Source of the DNA: Leptolyngbya sp. PCC 7375
GTDB lineage: Bacteria; Cyanobacteriota; Cyanobacteriia; Phormidesmidales; Phormidesmidaceae
Assembly: GCF_000316115.1 (NCBI RefSeq)
Contig: NZ_JH993797.1
Location: 1,350,486-1,414,485, forward strand
DNA length: 64,000 nucleotides
Direction: 5' to 3'
The notes beneath the pieces were generated by a model. The model did not search any database. It was not told the DNA's origin and worked only from the letters and a program-made list of their open reading frames with translations. The translations under genes were made by a program, and so were the position numbers. Below, piece after piece: positions 1 to 9,513 of the stretch; the first letter of the stretch is position 1, and each line of letters begins with the position of its first letter.

Positions 1-200
1 GCTACCACTAACATAGCCAAAGCAACGGCTGGCCAGAGCGGTTTCTTAGACTTACTGCGCCATTTTGGCAAAGCACTGGACTGAGAAGCCGTATCTGTAG
101 ATGGGGGAGGCGTTTCGACTGCCGTCTCTACATTAGTATTTGATGAAGTATTTGATGACTGCTCAATCGGCGGTTGAGGGCTGATACCGTCAGAGGACAT
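1..200 (-). CDS. N-terminus of an unknown membrane protein (partial)
   Basis: The reading frame starts at the complement of 198-200 and runs off the left edge, so only about 66 residues are visible. It begins MSSDGISPQPPIEQ, continues as a Ser/Thr/Pro/Gln-rich and probably disordered cytoplasmic segment, then shows a basic stretch (KWRSKSKKPLW) followed by the start of a hydrophobic helix (AVALAMLVV). This is typical of a single-pass or anchored protein whose functional domain lies beyond the edge. The domain is not visible, so no function is given. Confidence 0.6.
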   Translation of the reverse strand, partial: MSSDGISPQPPIEQSSNTSSNTNVETAVETPPPSTDTASQSSALPKWRSKSKKPLWPAVALAMLVV

Positions 201-363
201 AGAGTAGGTAGTTGCAAAACTGTAACTATGAAACGTCCCAGATTAGATTTGCCTAATGTTGCCAAATAAATTTACTGAATGCTAGCCAACAAAGCACAAG
301 TACACAGAGTTTAACATCTGATTTTCAGGTCACCTAATGTCATGTTTTATCGTATTGACTATG

Positions 364-1035
364 TTAATTGGAGCGGTGACTGAGATAGCTGCCGATCAGA
401 ATAGCAATAAAAATAGAAGAGTACATCTGACCTATAATAGCTTCCAAATTTGTTAATACTTGGGCAACTTCACTTAAAGGCACAATATCGCCATATCCCA
501 AAGTAGTCAGCGTGGTAAAACTAAAATGTATTGTTCTGAGATAAGAGTCTACTCGTACAAGCGGTTGGGAGAAGGCATTAGCATCTAAAGTGTTCACAAT
601 GCCATACAACAACGCCCAGACAAACCCAATCAGTAAATAAACACTAATACCACCTCGCACAATATCTACGGTAACTTCAGGCGTAGTAAAGATATCTCGG
701 CCAATCCAGTAGGCGGCTCCTGCTAAGTAAATGGCAAAAACAATTTGAGATATGAGGCTAAATGTTTGATTCAGATAAAAGCCCCCGTTTAGGCTAGAAA
801 TGACTTCTAAACAGAAGGCAATAATTGCGATCGCGCCATAAATGGTCAATAACTTTCGAGGTAGTGGAAAGCTGCTGATAATCAGCATAATCGTATACAA
901 CAGCAACGAAATCAGGAAAATATTACCAATCCCAGCCTGTAAAAATGGCGACACCACAAAGGTTATCGCCAGTACAATTAGCAACTGTCGATATTTTTGC
1001 TTTTTGTTTTCTTGAAGAGATTTCATACAGGGCAT
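364..1035 (-). CDS. One-pore potassium-channel-like membrane protein
   Basis: The 223-residue product has several hydrophobic helices and near its C-terminus a pore loop TTLTTLGYGDIVPLS, in which TLGYGD is the classic K+ selectivity filter. The filter is followed by a last helix (QMYSSIFIAILIGSYLS). This fits the two-helix ion channel family (Ion_trans_2) with extra N-terminal helices; there is no RCK/TrkA-N domain and no recognisable voltage sensor. It probably conducts K+ as a tetramer in the inner membrane. The start used is the first ATG; the Met three codons later is equally possible since neither has a clear ribosome site. It stands alone between intergenic regions. Confidence 0.85.
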   Translation of the reverse strand: MPCMKSLQENKKQKYRQLLIVLAITFVVSPFLQAGIGNIFLISLLLYTIMLIISSFPLPRKLLTIYGAIAIIAFCLEVISSLNGGFYLNQTFSLISQIVFAIYLAGAAYWIGRDIFTTPEVTVDIVRGGISVYLLIGFVWALLYGIVNTLDANAFSQPLVRVDSYLRTIHFSFTTLTTLGYGDIVPLSEVAQVLTNLEAIIGQMYSSIFIAILIGSYLSHRSN

Positions 1036-1366
1036 TAAATCTGGAATACCCCGATATTAATGGAGGATGTAATCTAAGTAGCAGCTATTTGCCAAACATC
1101 ATAATATAGCTGAAGTCGATATCAAGTAATCTAAGTAGGAATGCCTATGGGGGTTGGTAAATTCTGAATCCTTAAGGAGGTCAGTTCAAGCCTTTATAAA
1201 ATGCAAGCGAGCTGTTTAACATCTGCGAGTTTGCTCCCAAAGCCGAAATTCTAGGGGCTTTAATTGGGTATTAGCTTTTAGCTTTTGGCTTTACCCTGGG
1301 TGCATTAATTCTGTTCTTTGGGATTGTTGTCAGTTAGTCTTATCTACGACTAAAAGACCAGGACGA
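1036..1366. other. Intergenic region with one copy of a dispersed repeat
   Basis: I see no gene in these 331 bases. Positions 1174-1262 hold a sequence clearly related to 9184-9271 (listed as a repeat). Confidence 0.5.
1174..1262 (+). repeat. Dispersed repeat, copy 1 (about 88 bp)
   Basis: This stretch aligns without obvious gaps to 9184-9271. Shared blocks include AGGTCAG, TTTATAAAATGC, TGTTTAAC, TCTGC, AAATTCT and GGCTTT. Both copies lie between genes and have no long open frame, so this is a non-coding repeat or a conserved RNA/regulatory element rather than a gene. Confidence 0.7.
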
Positions 1367-1699
1367 TTAGTCAAATGACCTGATGACGTTGGAATATCTC
1401 TGTAAAACTTCTTGCCATCGAGTCCCCCCTTGAGCTACAGCGGCTTGATGCTGCTCTGCTATCTGTTGGGGTGCATAAAAAAATTCATTTCGAACCTGGA
1501 CGCGCACCAAGTTGTTGATATCAGGTTCACTATAGTACCAGTTGCAGCCCAGGCCTGGTGTAGACTCCGATTCTGTTTTTAAGTTTTCTCGATTTTGTAT
1601 CCACCAATCCAAGAACGGAGACAGATCAACTCCCACTGTAAAACTACTGAATTTGTAACTGGGTAATGCCGATGCTTGCCATTCAGATTTTAGAGACAT
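1367..1699 (-). CDS. Hypothetical 110-residue protein
   Basis: I do not recognise a family. The product is soluble, acidic to neutral, with aromatic-rich stretches (DLSPFLDWWIQNRENL, LGCNWYYSEP) and a C-terminal helix-like segment (GGTRWQEVLQRYSNVIRSFD). There is no signal peptide or membrane helix. The amino-acid composition looks natural and not like a repeat-derived frame. It starts just before the 51-bp tandem repeat and reads away from it. A real small gene seems more likely than not, but with no operon context its role cannot be inferred. Confidence 0.5.
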   Translation of the reverse strand: MSLKSEWQASALPSYKFSSFTVGVDLSPFLDWWIQNRENLKTESESTPGLGCNWYYSEPDINNLVRVQVRNEFFYAPQQIAEQHQAAVAQGGTRWQEVLQRYSNVIRSFD

Positions 1700-1772
1700 G
1701 GGACCTAATGTTTTGTGTCAATTACGACGCTATGGAGAGCAATGTCACTGAAGTTCAAGTAATTCTATTGAG

Positions 1773-2001
1773 CCGGAGCCGCTCATCCACCAGCATGATT
1801 TGTGCAGGGCTCAGGGATGTCAACCGGAGCCGCTCACCCACCAGCATGATTTGTGCAGGGCTCAGGGATGTCAACCAGAGCCGCTCACCTGGAAGCATAA
1901 TTTGTGCAGGGCTCAGGGATGTCAACCAGAGCCGCTCACCCACCAGCATAATTTGTGCAGGGCTCAGGGATGTCAACCAGAGCCGCTCACCTGGAAGCAT
2001 G
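1773..2001. repeat. 51-bp tandem repeat, about 4.5 copies
   Basis: Copies begin at 1773, 1824, 1875, 1926 and 1977 (the last is partial). Units 1, 2 and 4 carry CCACCAGCAT where units 3 and 5 carry CCTGGAAGCAT, giving an A-A-B-A-B pattern. Across each junction GGCTC, AGG, a short loop, CCA and GAGCC form an imperfect hairpin. Because 51 is a multiple of three, frames stay open on both strands, but they encode only a 17-residue repeat and are probably not genes. Confidence 0.9.
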
Positions 2002-2025
2002 GGAAAACATGAACTCATGGTTTAG

Positions 2026-2624
2026 AACTGCGGACTCCACTATGTAATAAGTTCAAATATTCAAAGTTCTAGATCTACGGCAAATTAGCGCAACTCTTCA
2101 GCGGAATTGCGCAAGTTTTATCGGCACGGTCCTCGACCTACCTCTCTCTGGTGATTGATATAGGTGCGATCGCAGCCTATTTTATCAGCTCTCTATCTCA
2201 ATCCCCTTAGCCCAATAAAGGATCGCCTAGGTCTTCTTTAGGTTTTATTAGGATTTGATGATGGTGGCTGTAAATGAGCTTGGGAATATTACCACGGTAT
2301 ACAAGGTGGAGGAGTTTTAGAGTCTTAGAGCTTGTTGACAGGAGGAGATCTTCTAAGATGGCACATGCGGCATCTAAATTTCTCTGCCTTGTATACACTC
2401 CTCACTAACAATCTCGATAGTGTTCTTGATAATGTGGGTAATCTATAACAAGAATATTTAATTTAACTTTTTTAGTTAAATTAATCGCTAAACAGTAGGT
2501 GTTATCAGGCAAAAATTGAATCATACTCAAACATTTTTTCAAAATCCTTTTTCTAAACAGCTTATCCAGAAATCTGGATCGTTGTTACCCATCATCCTGT
2601 ATATATACCTTTTCGTAGCAACCT
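2026..2624. other. Intergenic region upstream of the REC-PAS-TPR gene
   Basis: No convincing gene. A HIP1 site lies near 2166. A 10-bp inverted pair GTATACAAGG / CCTTGTATAC sits at about 2297 and 2387. The last 150 bases are AT-rich and probably carry the promoter of the gene at 2625. Confidence 0.4.
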
Positions 2625-3812
2625 ATGAAGTCAATTATTGATGCACTCCTTGTGGAGGATAGCCCCTCTGATGCACAGCTAGTGAAAAAAATTATCAACT
2701 TAGCAAGTGTTGACAAGCCGATATTTCATCATGTTCGTCGCTTTAATGAGGCACTGACTGTATTAGAAGTTAATACCTTTGATATTATTTTGTTAGATTT
2801 GCATTTACCGGATGGGGAAGGCTTATCTCTAATTAAACGATTAAAGCAGTTGGCACCTCAGACGCCTATTGTTGTGCTCACGGGTCTCCAGGATCAAGCG
2901 GTTGTAGAGGCCGCGCTTCAAGCCGGCGTTCAGGATTATGTGGTCAAATCCGATTTTTTCTCTCCTGCTTACCTCAAGAAACTGGGCTATGTGAATGTGG
3001 GCCATCAACTTGTTCAACGTATTCAGTATGCAATTAAGCGGACAGAATCTAGCCAAAGACTAAATCAGGATCAAGAACGTTATGCATTGATTGCTCAGGA
3101 AGCGAACGATGGCATTTGGGATTGGAACTTGACAACAGACTCTATTTACTATTCTCCCCAGTGGAAATCTCTCCTGGGACTAGAACATATCCCCCTTAGT
3201 GACAGCCCTGATGAATGGTTATCGCGCATTCATCCAGAGGATCAAGAGCTCTTTGATAAAAAGTTAAATAATTATTTGCAGCAGCAGCAGCAGCAGTCCC
3301 CATTTCATTGTGAGTATCGTATTCAACATCAAAATGGGGATTATCTTTGGGTGTTAACCCGGGCAACAGCCATGTGGGATCCAGCCGGTGTTGCTTACCG
3401 TCTGGTGGGCTGTCAAACCGACATGAGTATTAAAACGCAGTTGGCACATACCTCCCACCAGGGACCAGATGCGACTCAATCAACGCTGCACTACATTGCC
3501 ATTGGCATTCTCTCTAATTTAGCCAACCTTCACCTCGAACAAGACCAGCCAGATGAAGCGGTTCTGCTATTAGAAGGAACCTTGATGATGCGTAAATGGC
3601 TCTTGGGCCACGACCATGTTGATGTGATGGCGAATGTTTATCAGCTTGCCACACTGTATGATAATCAAGGTCGTTATAAGAAAGCCCAGTTTCTTTATCA
3701 AGAGGCATTAGCACTATTTGAAGAGAATTTAGGGGAGCATCACCCGACCACGAATCTGGTGCGAATTAAGGTGCTGTTGATTACTAGAATGAATGATGCT
3801 ATGGGTGTTTAA
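2625..3812 (+). CDS. Response regulator: REC-PAS-TPR fusion
   Basis: The 395-residue product has a CheY-like receiver at about 5-125 (acidic pair E11/D12, phospho-acceptor D58 in LLDLHLP, Thr in VVLTG), a PAS_3-type sensor domain at about 150-272 with the usual IHPEDQ and EYRIQHQNGDYLW motifs, and a C-terminal kinesin-light-chain-like TPR pair at about 290-385. There is no kinase or DNA-binding output, so phosphorylation probably changes a protein interaction made by the TPR part. A six-glutamine tract made mostly of CAG codons lies inside the PAS domain near position 3280. The Rcp-like regulator starts 17 bp downstream, so the two are probably co-transcribed. The order REC before PAS without an output domain is uncommon. 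Confidence 0.85.
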   Translation: MKSIIDALLVEDSPSDAQLVKKIINLASVDKPIFHHVRRFNEALTVLEVNTFDIILLDLHLPDGEGLSLIKRLKQLAPQTPIVVLTGLQDQAVVEAALQAGVQDYVVKSDFFSPAYLKKLGYVNVGHQLVQRIQYAIKRTESSQRLNQDQERYALIAQEANDGIWDWNLTTDSIYYSPQWKSLLGLEHIPLSDSPDEWLSRIHPEDQELFDKKLNNYLQQQQQQSPFHCEYRIQHQNGDYLWVLTRATAMWDPAGVAYRLVGCQTDMSIKTQLAHTSHQGPDATQSTLHYIAIGILSNLANLHLEQDQPDEAVLLLEGTLMMRKWLLGHDHVDVMANVYQLATLYDNQGRYKKAQFLYQEALALFEENLGEHHPTTNLVRIKVLLITRMNDAMGV

Positions 3813-3829
3813 GAGGGTGGTTCTGGTTC

Positions 3830-4258
3830 ATGGATGCTCCTATTCTTCTAGTGGAAGATTCATCGACAGATGCGGCTATTATGCTAACAGCTTTTAGATG
3901 TATTGGTTATGCGGGACATATAGAGATTGTTAAGGATGGTATTCAAGCCCTTAACTGGCTGGAACAGTTGCTCAGGAATGGGATGGCCGATTTACCTCGG
4001 TTGATTCTGTTGGATCTCAACTTACCCCGTAAATCTGGCCATGAAATGCTCCAGGAAATCAAAGGCCATCATCAGCTTCGAAGGATCCCAGTGATTATTG
4101 TTTCTAGTTCTTCGCGGGAGGATGATATTGCTAAGAGCTATGAGCTATATGCAAACGCCTATATTGCTAAACCAATTGTTCTCGAAGAGTATAAATTAAC
4201 GGCTCAACATATTTATGATTTTTGGCTTAAAACTGCCAAGGTACAATCGTTTAGGTGA
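3830..4258 (+). CDS. Rcp1-like single-domain response regulator
   Basis: This 142-residue CheY-like receiver has the loop insertion seen in regulators of cyanobacterial phytochrome-type kinases (Rcp1 family). Key residues are E9/D10, phospho-acceptor D62 in LLDLNLPRKSGHEML, the SSSS switch region and the KP lysine in YIAKPI. It has no output domain. It follows the REC-PAS-TPR gene by 17 bp on the same strand and probably shares its mRNA. The large CheB-CheR kinase transcribed towards it is a plausible phosphodonor, which is inference from position only. Confidence 0.9.
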   Translation: MDAPILLVEDSSTDAAIMLTAFRCIGYAGHIEIVKDGIQALNWLEQLLRNGMADLPRLILLDLNLPRKSGHEMLQEIKGHHQLRRIPVIIVSSSSREDDIAKSYELYANAYIAKPIVLEEYKLTAQHIYDFWLKTAKVQSFR

Positions 4259-4291
4259 TGTATAGGGCAGTAACTTAAACACGGCTATAAA

Positions 4292-4336
4292 AAATACCCT
4301 CTAGCAACCAAAGCCTATAGCTACTAGAGAGTATTT
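4292..4336. terminator. Hairpin between convergent genes
   Basis: AAATACCCTCTAG at 4292-4304 pairs with CTAGAGAGTATTT at 4324-4336 with one mismatch in 13. It lies between two converging genes (ends at 4258 and 4590). There is no clear T-run, so a terminator role on either strand is inference. Confidence 0.55.
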
Positions 4337-4589
4337 GATAGTGAAATATACGAAGTAAAGCATCTGCCGTGAAAAGACTTGAGTACCTATCCTGTAAAAT
4401 ACTAAGTCTACTACCTTTATTTCGTATACAAGATTATTGTACCTACTGTTCGTAGGGGTAGAACTGCCTAAATATTAAGACAGCCTGAAAGGTTGCTACC
4501 ATTGTTAGTACGAAAGGGATACTACAGGTGCTGAAGTGAGGGAATGGGGCATTGGGCGTCGAGAAAATAGCTGGTGTTTTATGTAACAA

Positions 4590-7500
4590 CTAACCCCTTG
4601 GCATTCCAAGGGTAAAATAAAAGGCTGAGCCCTGCCCGGGTTCTGACTCTAGCCAGATGTGGCCTTGATGTCGTTCTACAACTTTTTTGCAGACAGCTAG
4701 ACCAATGCCATAGCCTTCCTTTTCTTCGCGGGTGTGCAAACGTTGAAACAGGCCAAAGGTTCTCTCTTGTTGTTCTTTGGGTATGCCGATGCCGTTGTCT
4801 TGCAGACTAAAAGTCCATTGATTGTTCTTCCATTCTGCACCCATATGGATGCGGGGAGGTTCAGCCCCTCGAAATTTAATGGCGTTGCTAATCAGATTCT
4901 GAAATAGCTGTAATATCTGGGGTTCATCTACGTTAAGGCTGGGTAGGTCATCATGGGTGATGACCGCTTGAGATGCTTCAATGGCAGAGCTTAAGTTTTT
5001 GATAGCAGCGGTCAATACTTGCTCAAGCTCCACAGCTGTAAAGGTAATTTCACGATGGGTAGCCCGTGAAAAGGCCAAAATGCCATTAATTAACCCATGC
5101 ATGCGGATGCCACCCTCGACAATATGACCAATATAGTCATGGGCCATGGCATCTAGCTGCTTACCATAATCCCCTTCTAGTAGTTGTGCAAAAACAGTCA
5201 TGGCCCGCAGCGGTTCTTGTAAATCATGGGAAACGACGTAGGCAAACTGTTCTAGATCCGCATTGGACTGTTCTAAGGCTTGGGCACGGTTTGCCAGTTC
5301 ACTTTGAGCTCGCTGCCGTTCTAGAACTTCAGCTTGTAGTTGCTGGTTGGCTTGTTTAATTTCAGCAGTTCGGCCTTCAACTAATTCTTCCAAATGCTCT
5401 TGGTAGCGCACAATCTCGGCCTGAGATTTGTTGTGTTCTGTGACATCGCTCAGCACTGCTAAGGAACGGGGCAAGATGCCGGACATACCTTGCTCAGCGG
5501 TTGCAGATAGTAATACATCACGAATACTACCGTCTTTGCATATCCATTGATATGGAATATTGTGACAAACTCCATTCTCCAAAAATTCTGGCATAACCAC
5601 ATCTACAGCGTATTGACGAGACTCTGGAGTCAGAAACTCTGTAAATTTACGGCCAATCACCTCGGTATGCTCATATCCAAACGTTTGAAGCCAGTGATGA
5701 CTGATGCTGACTAGTTCGTCTTCATTGTTGATAGAACATAGTATTGCTGGAGTGCTCTCGTACAGGTTGCGGTAGCGTGCCTCGCTATCCTGTAGCTCTT
5801 TTTCAGCAGCTTTGCGATCGCTAATGTCAATCACTGAACCCGTTATCCGTACTGGGTTCCCCGATTCATCCCAAATAGCCTGTCCCCTTGCATAAACCCA
5901 ACAATAGTCGCCGTTTTTTTTGCGCATGCGGTATTCTGCCTGATAGGGAATCCGATGCTGTAGATGGTTATTCAAGGCCTCCATAACCCGACCATAGTCA
6001 TCGGGATGCAACTTCGATTCAAATGCGGTATGCCAATTGCGAAGTTCATCTTGATCGTCTTCATACCCCAGAATTTCCCTATATTGGGGCGATATATAAT
6101 TCTCATTGGTTAGAAGATTTCGATCCCAAAGACCCACCCTAGCCCCTTTAACCGCCAGATCGTAGCGTTCTTGACTGGCGGTTAATTCAGCGGTGCGCTC
6201 CTGTATTTTTTGTTCTAGAATCTCATTGGATTTACTTAACCTGGCCTCAGCGGCCTCTAAGCGTAGCTGAGTGCGTTTAATGTCATCAATATTGACAAAC
6301 GTTAGGATCACCCCATCAACTGTTTGATTTTCTGCCAAGTACGGGTGAATCCGCATCAGTAAATGGGGTCCCTGGTGCTTGACCTGAACCTCTTGTTCAA
6401 CAGTCTTTCTCTGCTCTTTAAATTGCTCCAGCAAAACCAACAAATTAATATTCTCCAGGTTGTGAGATAAATGCCCAATGGGTCGACCCACATCGTTCGC
6501 AACCAGGTTATAAGCAACAGTAGCAGCAGCCGTATATTTTCTAATTCGCAGCCCATTATCTAGAAAAATAACGCCAACCTCAATGTTGCCTAGCAGATTA
6601 TCTAAATCATTATTGAGCTCAGTTAGACTTTGAATTTTAGATTGATACTCGGCATTGACAGTGTAGAGCTCTTCGTTAACGGACTGTAGTTCTTCGTTAG
6701 TACTTTGCAGCTCTTCGTTAGATGTAATTAGTTCTTCATTGGTGGCCTGTTGTTCTTCGTTCGTTGTTTCTAATTCTTCAATGGTGGCCTGAAGATTTTC
6801 GCGGGTATGCTGCAGGTCTCTCTCTAATTGCAACACATATTGAGCAGTATCGTCACTGGTCTCAAACTGGTTTGAAGGTATGTTTGAAGGTATGGCGGTG
6901 TCAGGCACGCGCTCCTGAGAAATGACTATTAAAAAAAACTCGCTTGTCTTACGATTGGCAGCTTGGCGGCTCACTTCTACATTTACCGTCAAACAGTCGT
7001 ATTCAGGTTCTTTAATCTGGCAACTGTTATAGCAAACTCTACTGCCTCTTCCCTGGCAGATGCGGTGCAACGCCGTGCTGAGCGGCAGCTGTAGTGACTG
7101 CGGAAGCATCTCGATTAGATCATTAGATTGTCTGCCATCGGGCACCCTTAAGAGGCTCAATGTGTCACCACACACATACAGCAATTGCAGCTGTCGATCG
7201 ACTAGCAGACAAGTGGCTTCACGTTGATTTAAGAGAGTCTTGAAAGCGTGCTCCAACAGCGGATCAAATCGAGAGTTTTTATCTGAAGGAGCAACTTGAA
7301 GCTGTGGTCTATTGACCTTTAAGGCAGAAAATGACGACGTTGATAAGGATAGCTTGACATCTCTAAATTTCTGATAGATCTTCCATTTTCGGTGTAAAAC
7401 GTTAAACTCTTCTTCAAGAATACCTAGGGTTTCTGACTCACCCAAGAAAAGAATACCATTGACTTTCAGGGCAAAATGCAGATTTCTCAAGACTTGAGCT

Positions 7501-8804
7501 TGAAGATCAGTTTGCATGTAAATGAGGACATTACGGCAAGTCACCAGGTCTATCTGGGTAAATCCCGCGTCTTTAGCCAAATTATGATTGGCAAAAATAA
7601 TCATCTCTCGAATTGATCGCGATACCTCAAAGGACCCATCATGCCTAGAGGTAAAAAAGCGACTTACACGAGCTTCACCGATCTCATTAACAATCGATGC
7701 TGGATAGATCCCTAAGGATGCTTTATTCAAAGCCATTGGGTCCAGATCCGTAGCAAAAATCTTAACTTCGATAGACAGCTGGCGTTGATCCAGCAGTTCT
7801 CTTACTAAGATGGCCATGGAATAGGCCTCTTCCCCCGTGGCACAGGCTGTAATCCAAATACGCAGCGTCTGTCCTGGGGAAAATCTGTCAAGCAGTTCAG
7901 GTAGAATATTGTTTTCTAAAAATTGCCACGCCTCTACATCCCTAAAAAAACCTGTGACAGTAATCAATAAATCATTCCGCAAGCAGTTGCGCTCTTCTTT
8001 TGAGGCTTTTAATCGACTGATATAGCTGTCTAAATCCTGATAACCTGCAATCAAACATCGTCGTCGAATACGTCGAGTAATCGAGCTGGGCTTATAATGA
8101 CCAAAATCAATATCATCATGTTGCTCAATGATGTTGATAATTTTTTGTAGCTGGATAGGGGCTAGCTGGTTGTGCAGATTGTCCCGTAGGACTTGCAACC
8201 CGTTCGGGGTGGTCACTAATTGATACGTTGTTTGAGCCAGTTCACTGGCAGGTAAGACTAGATCAACAACCCCGGTCGAGATCGCGCTTTGGGGCATGCC
8301 GTCAAACTCAGCTGTTTCTGGGGCTTGGGCCAGGACAATGCCGCCCTTTTCTGAAATTTCCTGGATCCCTTGTGAACCATCGCTGCCGGTTCCTGATAGA
8401 ATCACGCTGATAGTCTTCTCTCGACTCTCCAAAGACAGAGATTGAAAAAATAAGTCGATGGGTAAATTAGGCCGATGGCCCTGACCTCGTTCCTGTGGCG
8501 TCAGATGCAAACATCCGTCCTTGAGTACCATATTTTGACCCGGTGGTATCAAGAAAACAGTATTAGGGCATAGGGAAACCTGATCTGTAACCTGTTGAAC
8601 ATCCATGGCGGTATGTCGTTTGAGTAATTCACTCATTAAGCTTTTGTAATCAGGTGACAGGTGTTGAACAACGACAAAAGCGGCGTTACTATCGCTGGGC
8701 ATATTCCCAAAAAACTCTTCGAGGGCACGTAGCCCACCTGCAGACGTACCAATACCGACAACCAAAAAGCTAGTGCTGGTTTGTCTATCAATCGTATCTA
8801 CCAT
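4590..8804 (-). CDS. CheB-CheR-PAS hybrid sensor histidine kinase
   Basis: This 1404-residue protein joins a CheB methylesterase domain (about 12-195; catalytic S21 in [18 protein letters not shown]), a CheR methyltransferase (about 215-480; [12 protein letters not shown]-site [20 protein letters not shown]), a long coiled coil of repeated NEEL units (about 655-735), a PAS_10-like domain, two further PAS domains (about 880-1130), a HisKA domain ([11 protein letters not shown]) and a HATPase domain ([30 protein letters not shown]). No receiver precedes CheB, so methylesterase control differs from classical CheB. Such CheB/CheR kinases are usually sensors that are not part of a chemotaxis operon, and none is present here. 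The protein has no membrane helix and is probably cytoplasmic. Confidence 0.9.
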   Translation of the reverse strand: MVDTIDRQTSTSFLVVGIGTSAGGLRALEEFFGNMPSDSNAAFVVVQHLSPDYKSLMSELLKRHTAMDVQQVTDQVSLCPNTVFLIPPGQNMVLKDGCLHLTPQERGQGHRPNLPIDLFFQSLSLESREKTISVILSGTGSDGSQGIQEISEKGGIVLAQAPETAEFDGMPQSAISTGVVDLVLPASELAQTTYQLVTTPNGLQVLRDNLHNQLAPIQLQKIINIIEQHDDIDFGHYKPSSITRRIRRRCLIAGYQDLDSYISRLKASKEERNCLRNDLLITVTGFFRDVEAWQFLENNILPELLDRFSPGQTLRIWITACATGEEAYSMAILVRELLDQRQLSIEVKIFATDLDPMALNKASLGIYPASIVNEIGEARVSRFFTSRHDGSFEVSRSIREMIIFANHNLAKDAGFTQIDLVTCRNVLIYMQTDLQAQVLRNLHFALKVNGILFLGESETLGILEEEFNVLHRKWKIYQKFRDVKLSLSTSSFSALKVNRPQLQVAPSDKNSRFDPLLEHAFKTLLNQREATCLLVDRQLQLLYVCGDTLSLLRVPDGRQSNDLIEMLPQSLQLPLSTALHRICQGRGSRVCYNSCQIKEPEYDCLTVNVEVSRQAANRKTSEFFLIVISQERVPDTAIPSNIPSNQFETSDDTAQYVLQLERDLQHTRENLQATIEELETTNEEQQATNEELITSNEELQSTNEELQSVNEELYTVNAEYQSKIQSLTELNNDLDNLLGNIEVGVIFLDNGLRIRKYTAAATVAYNLVANDVGRPIGHLSHNLENINLLVLLEQFKEQRKTVEQEVQVKHQGPHLLMRIHPYLAENQTVDGVILTFVNIDDIKRTQLRLEAAEARLSKSNEILEQKIQERTAELTASQERYDLAVKGARVGLWDRNLLTNENYISPQYREILGYEDDQDELRNWHTAFESKLHPDDYGRVMEALNNHLQHRIPYQAEYRMRKKNGDYCWVYARGQAIWDESGNPVRITGSVIDISDRKAAEKELQDSEARYRNLYESTPAILCSINNEDELVSISHHWLQTFGYEHTEVIGRKFTEFLTPESRQYAVDVVMPEFLENGVCHNIPYQWICKDGSIRDVLLSATAEQGMSGILPRSLAVLSDVTEHNKSQAEIVRYQEHLEELVEGRTAEIKQANQQLQAEVLERQRAQSELANRAQALEQSNADLEQFAYVVSHDLQEPLRAMTVFAQLLEGDYGKQLDAMAHDYIGHIVEGGIRMHGLINGILAFSRATHREITFTAVELEQVLTAAIKNLSSAIEASQAVITHDDLPSLNVDEPQILQLFQNLISNAIKFRGAEPPRIHMGAEWKNNQWTFSLQDNGIGIPKEQQERTFGLFQRLHTREEKEGYGIGLAVCKKVVERHQGHIWLESEPGQGSAFYFTLGMPRG

Positions 8805-9513
8805 CGATGTGTTCTAGTCAGGGGGACAGACAATTTCTCAAAATAATAGAAACGTTTCTAAGGGCACCTCAGTATATTCTCGGAATATTTCTATTGTTTT
8901 TTCTTTTTTCTTCCTCAGTTTTTCAGCGTAACAAAACTAGAAACATTTGAGTGGTCAAACCTTGAGCTTTTTATGATTCTTTTATGATTGAAATCTTCTC
9001 AGGAGTTAGCCACATCCTAATCAATCAGACCTAAGGAGACTGCACAACAATAAAGACCCAGGTTAGGGCTGTATATGGGTAGATGAGTGAGTGATAGAGT
9101 AATGGGGTGATGATTTAAGCGCAAGCGTCTAAATCCAAATCACCTAATTTTTCCCTGACATTTAGTGGTTAAAGTTTAGACCTAAGTAGGTCAGCTCAAT
9201 TCTTTATAAAATGCCAGCCAGTTGTTTAACTTCTGCAATTACCCCCCAAACCCCAAATTCTGTAGGCTTTGAGCTTGGTCTCCTCCAGAATTGGGGGATG
9301 GAAGGGGGCATCGATATCTGATAGCTAATGGGGACAACCTACTTATGTCTAAAATTGTGTTCTTTGTAGGGTCGGACCTATGTCAAACAATGACCTCACC
9401 CTTGGGCATAACTCCAGAAAATTGAAAATAATTCATAAGAACACGCATAGACTGGGACGATATAACGTGAAATGTATTAATAGACACTTTGTGCGACAAA
9501 AACGAGTTACCTT
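8805..9513. other. Divergent promoter region with repeat copy 2
   Basis: This 709-bp gap separates two divergently transcribed sensor genes. It holds the second copy of the 88-bp dispersed repeat (9184-9271). No reading frame looks real. The T-rich stretch near 8890-8920 is close to the kinase start. Confidence 0.5.
9184..9271 (+). repeat. Dispersed repeat, copy 2 (about 88 bp)
   Basis: Aligns to 1174-1262 in the same orientation, with the strongest match over TTTATAAAATGC and TGTTTAAC. It lies about 240 bp upstream of the phytochrome start. Confidence 0.7.

Noticed and set aside
1666..2025. Open frames on both strands through the tandem repeat
   Set aside because: The period of 51 bp keeps several frames open by arithmetic; the products are 17-residue repeats without recognisable features or good ribosome sites.
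2207..2398. 63-codon open frame on the minus strand
   Set aside because: No ribosome site, no family resemblance, and it spans an inverted GTATACAAGG pair; probably chance.
2390..2410. ACTCCTCAC resembling the core of the cyanobacterial small RNA Yfr1
   Set aside because: Only nine bases match and there are no flanking stem-loops in the expected places.
8228..8410. Short frames opposite the CheB-CheR kinase gene
   Set aside because: They are antisense to a strongly supported coding region and have no independent support.
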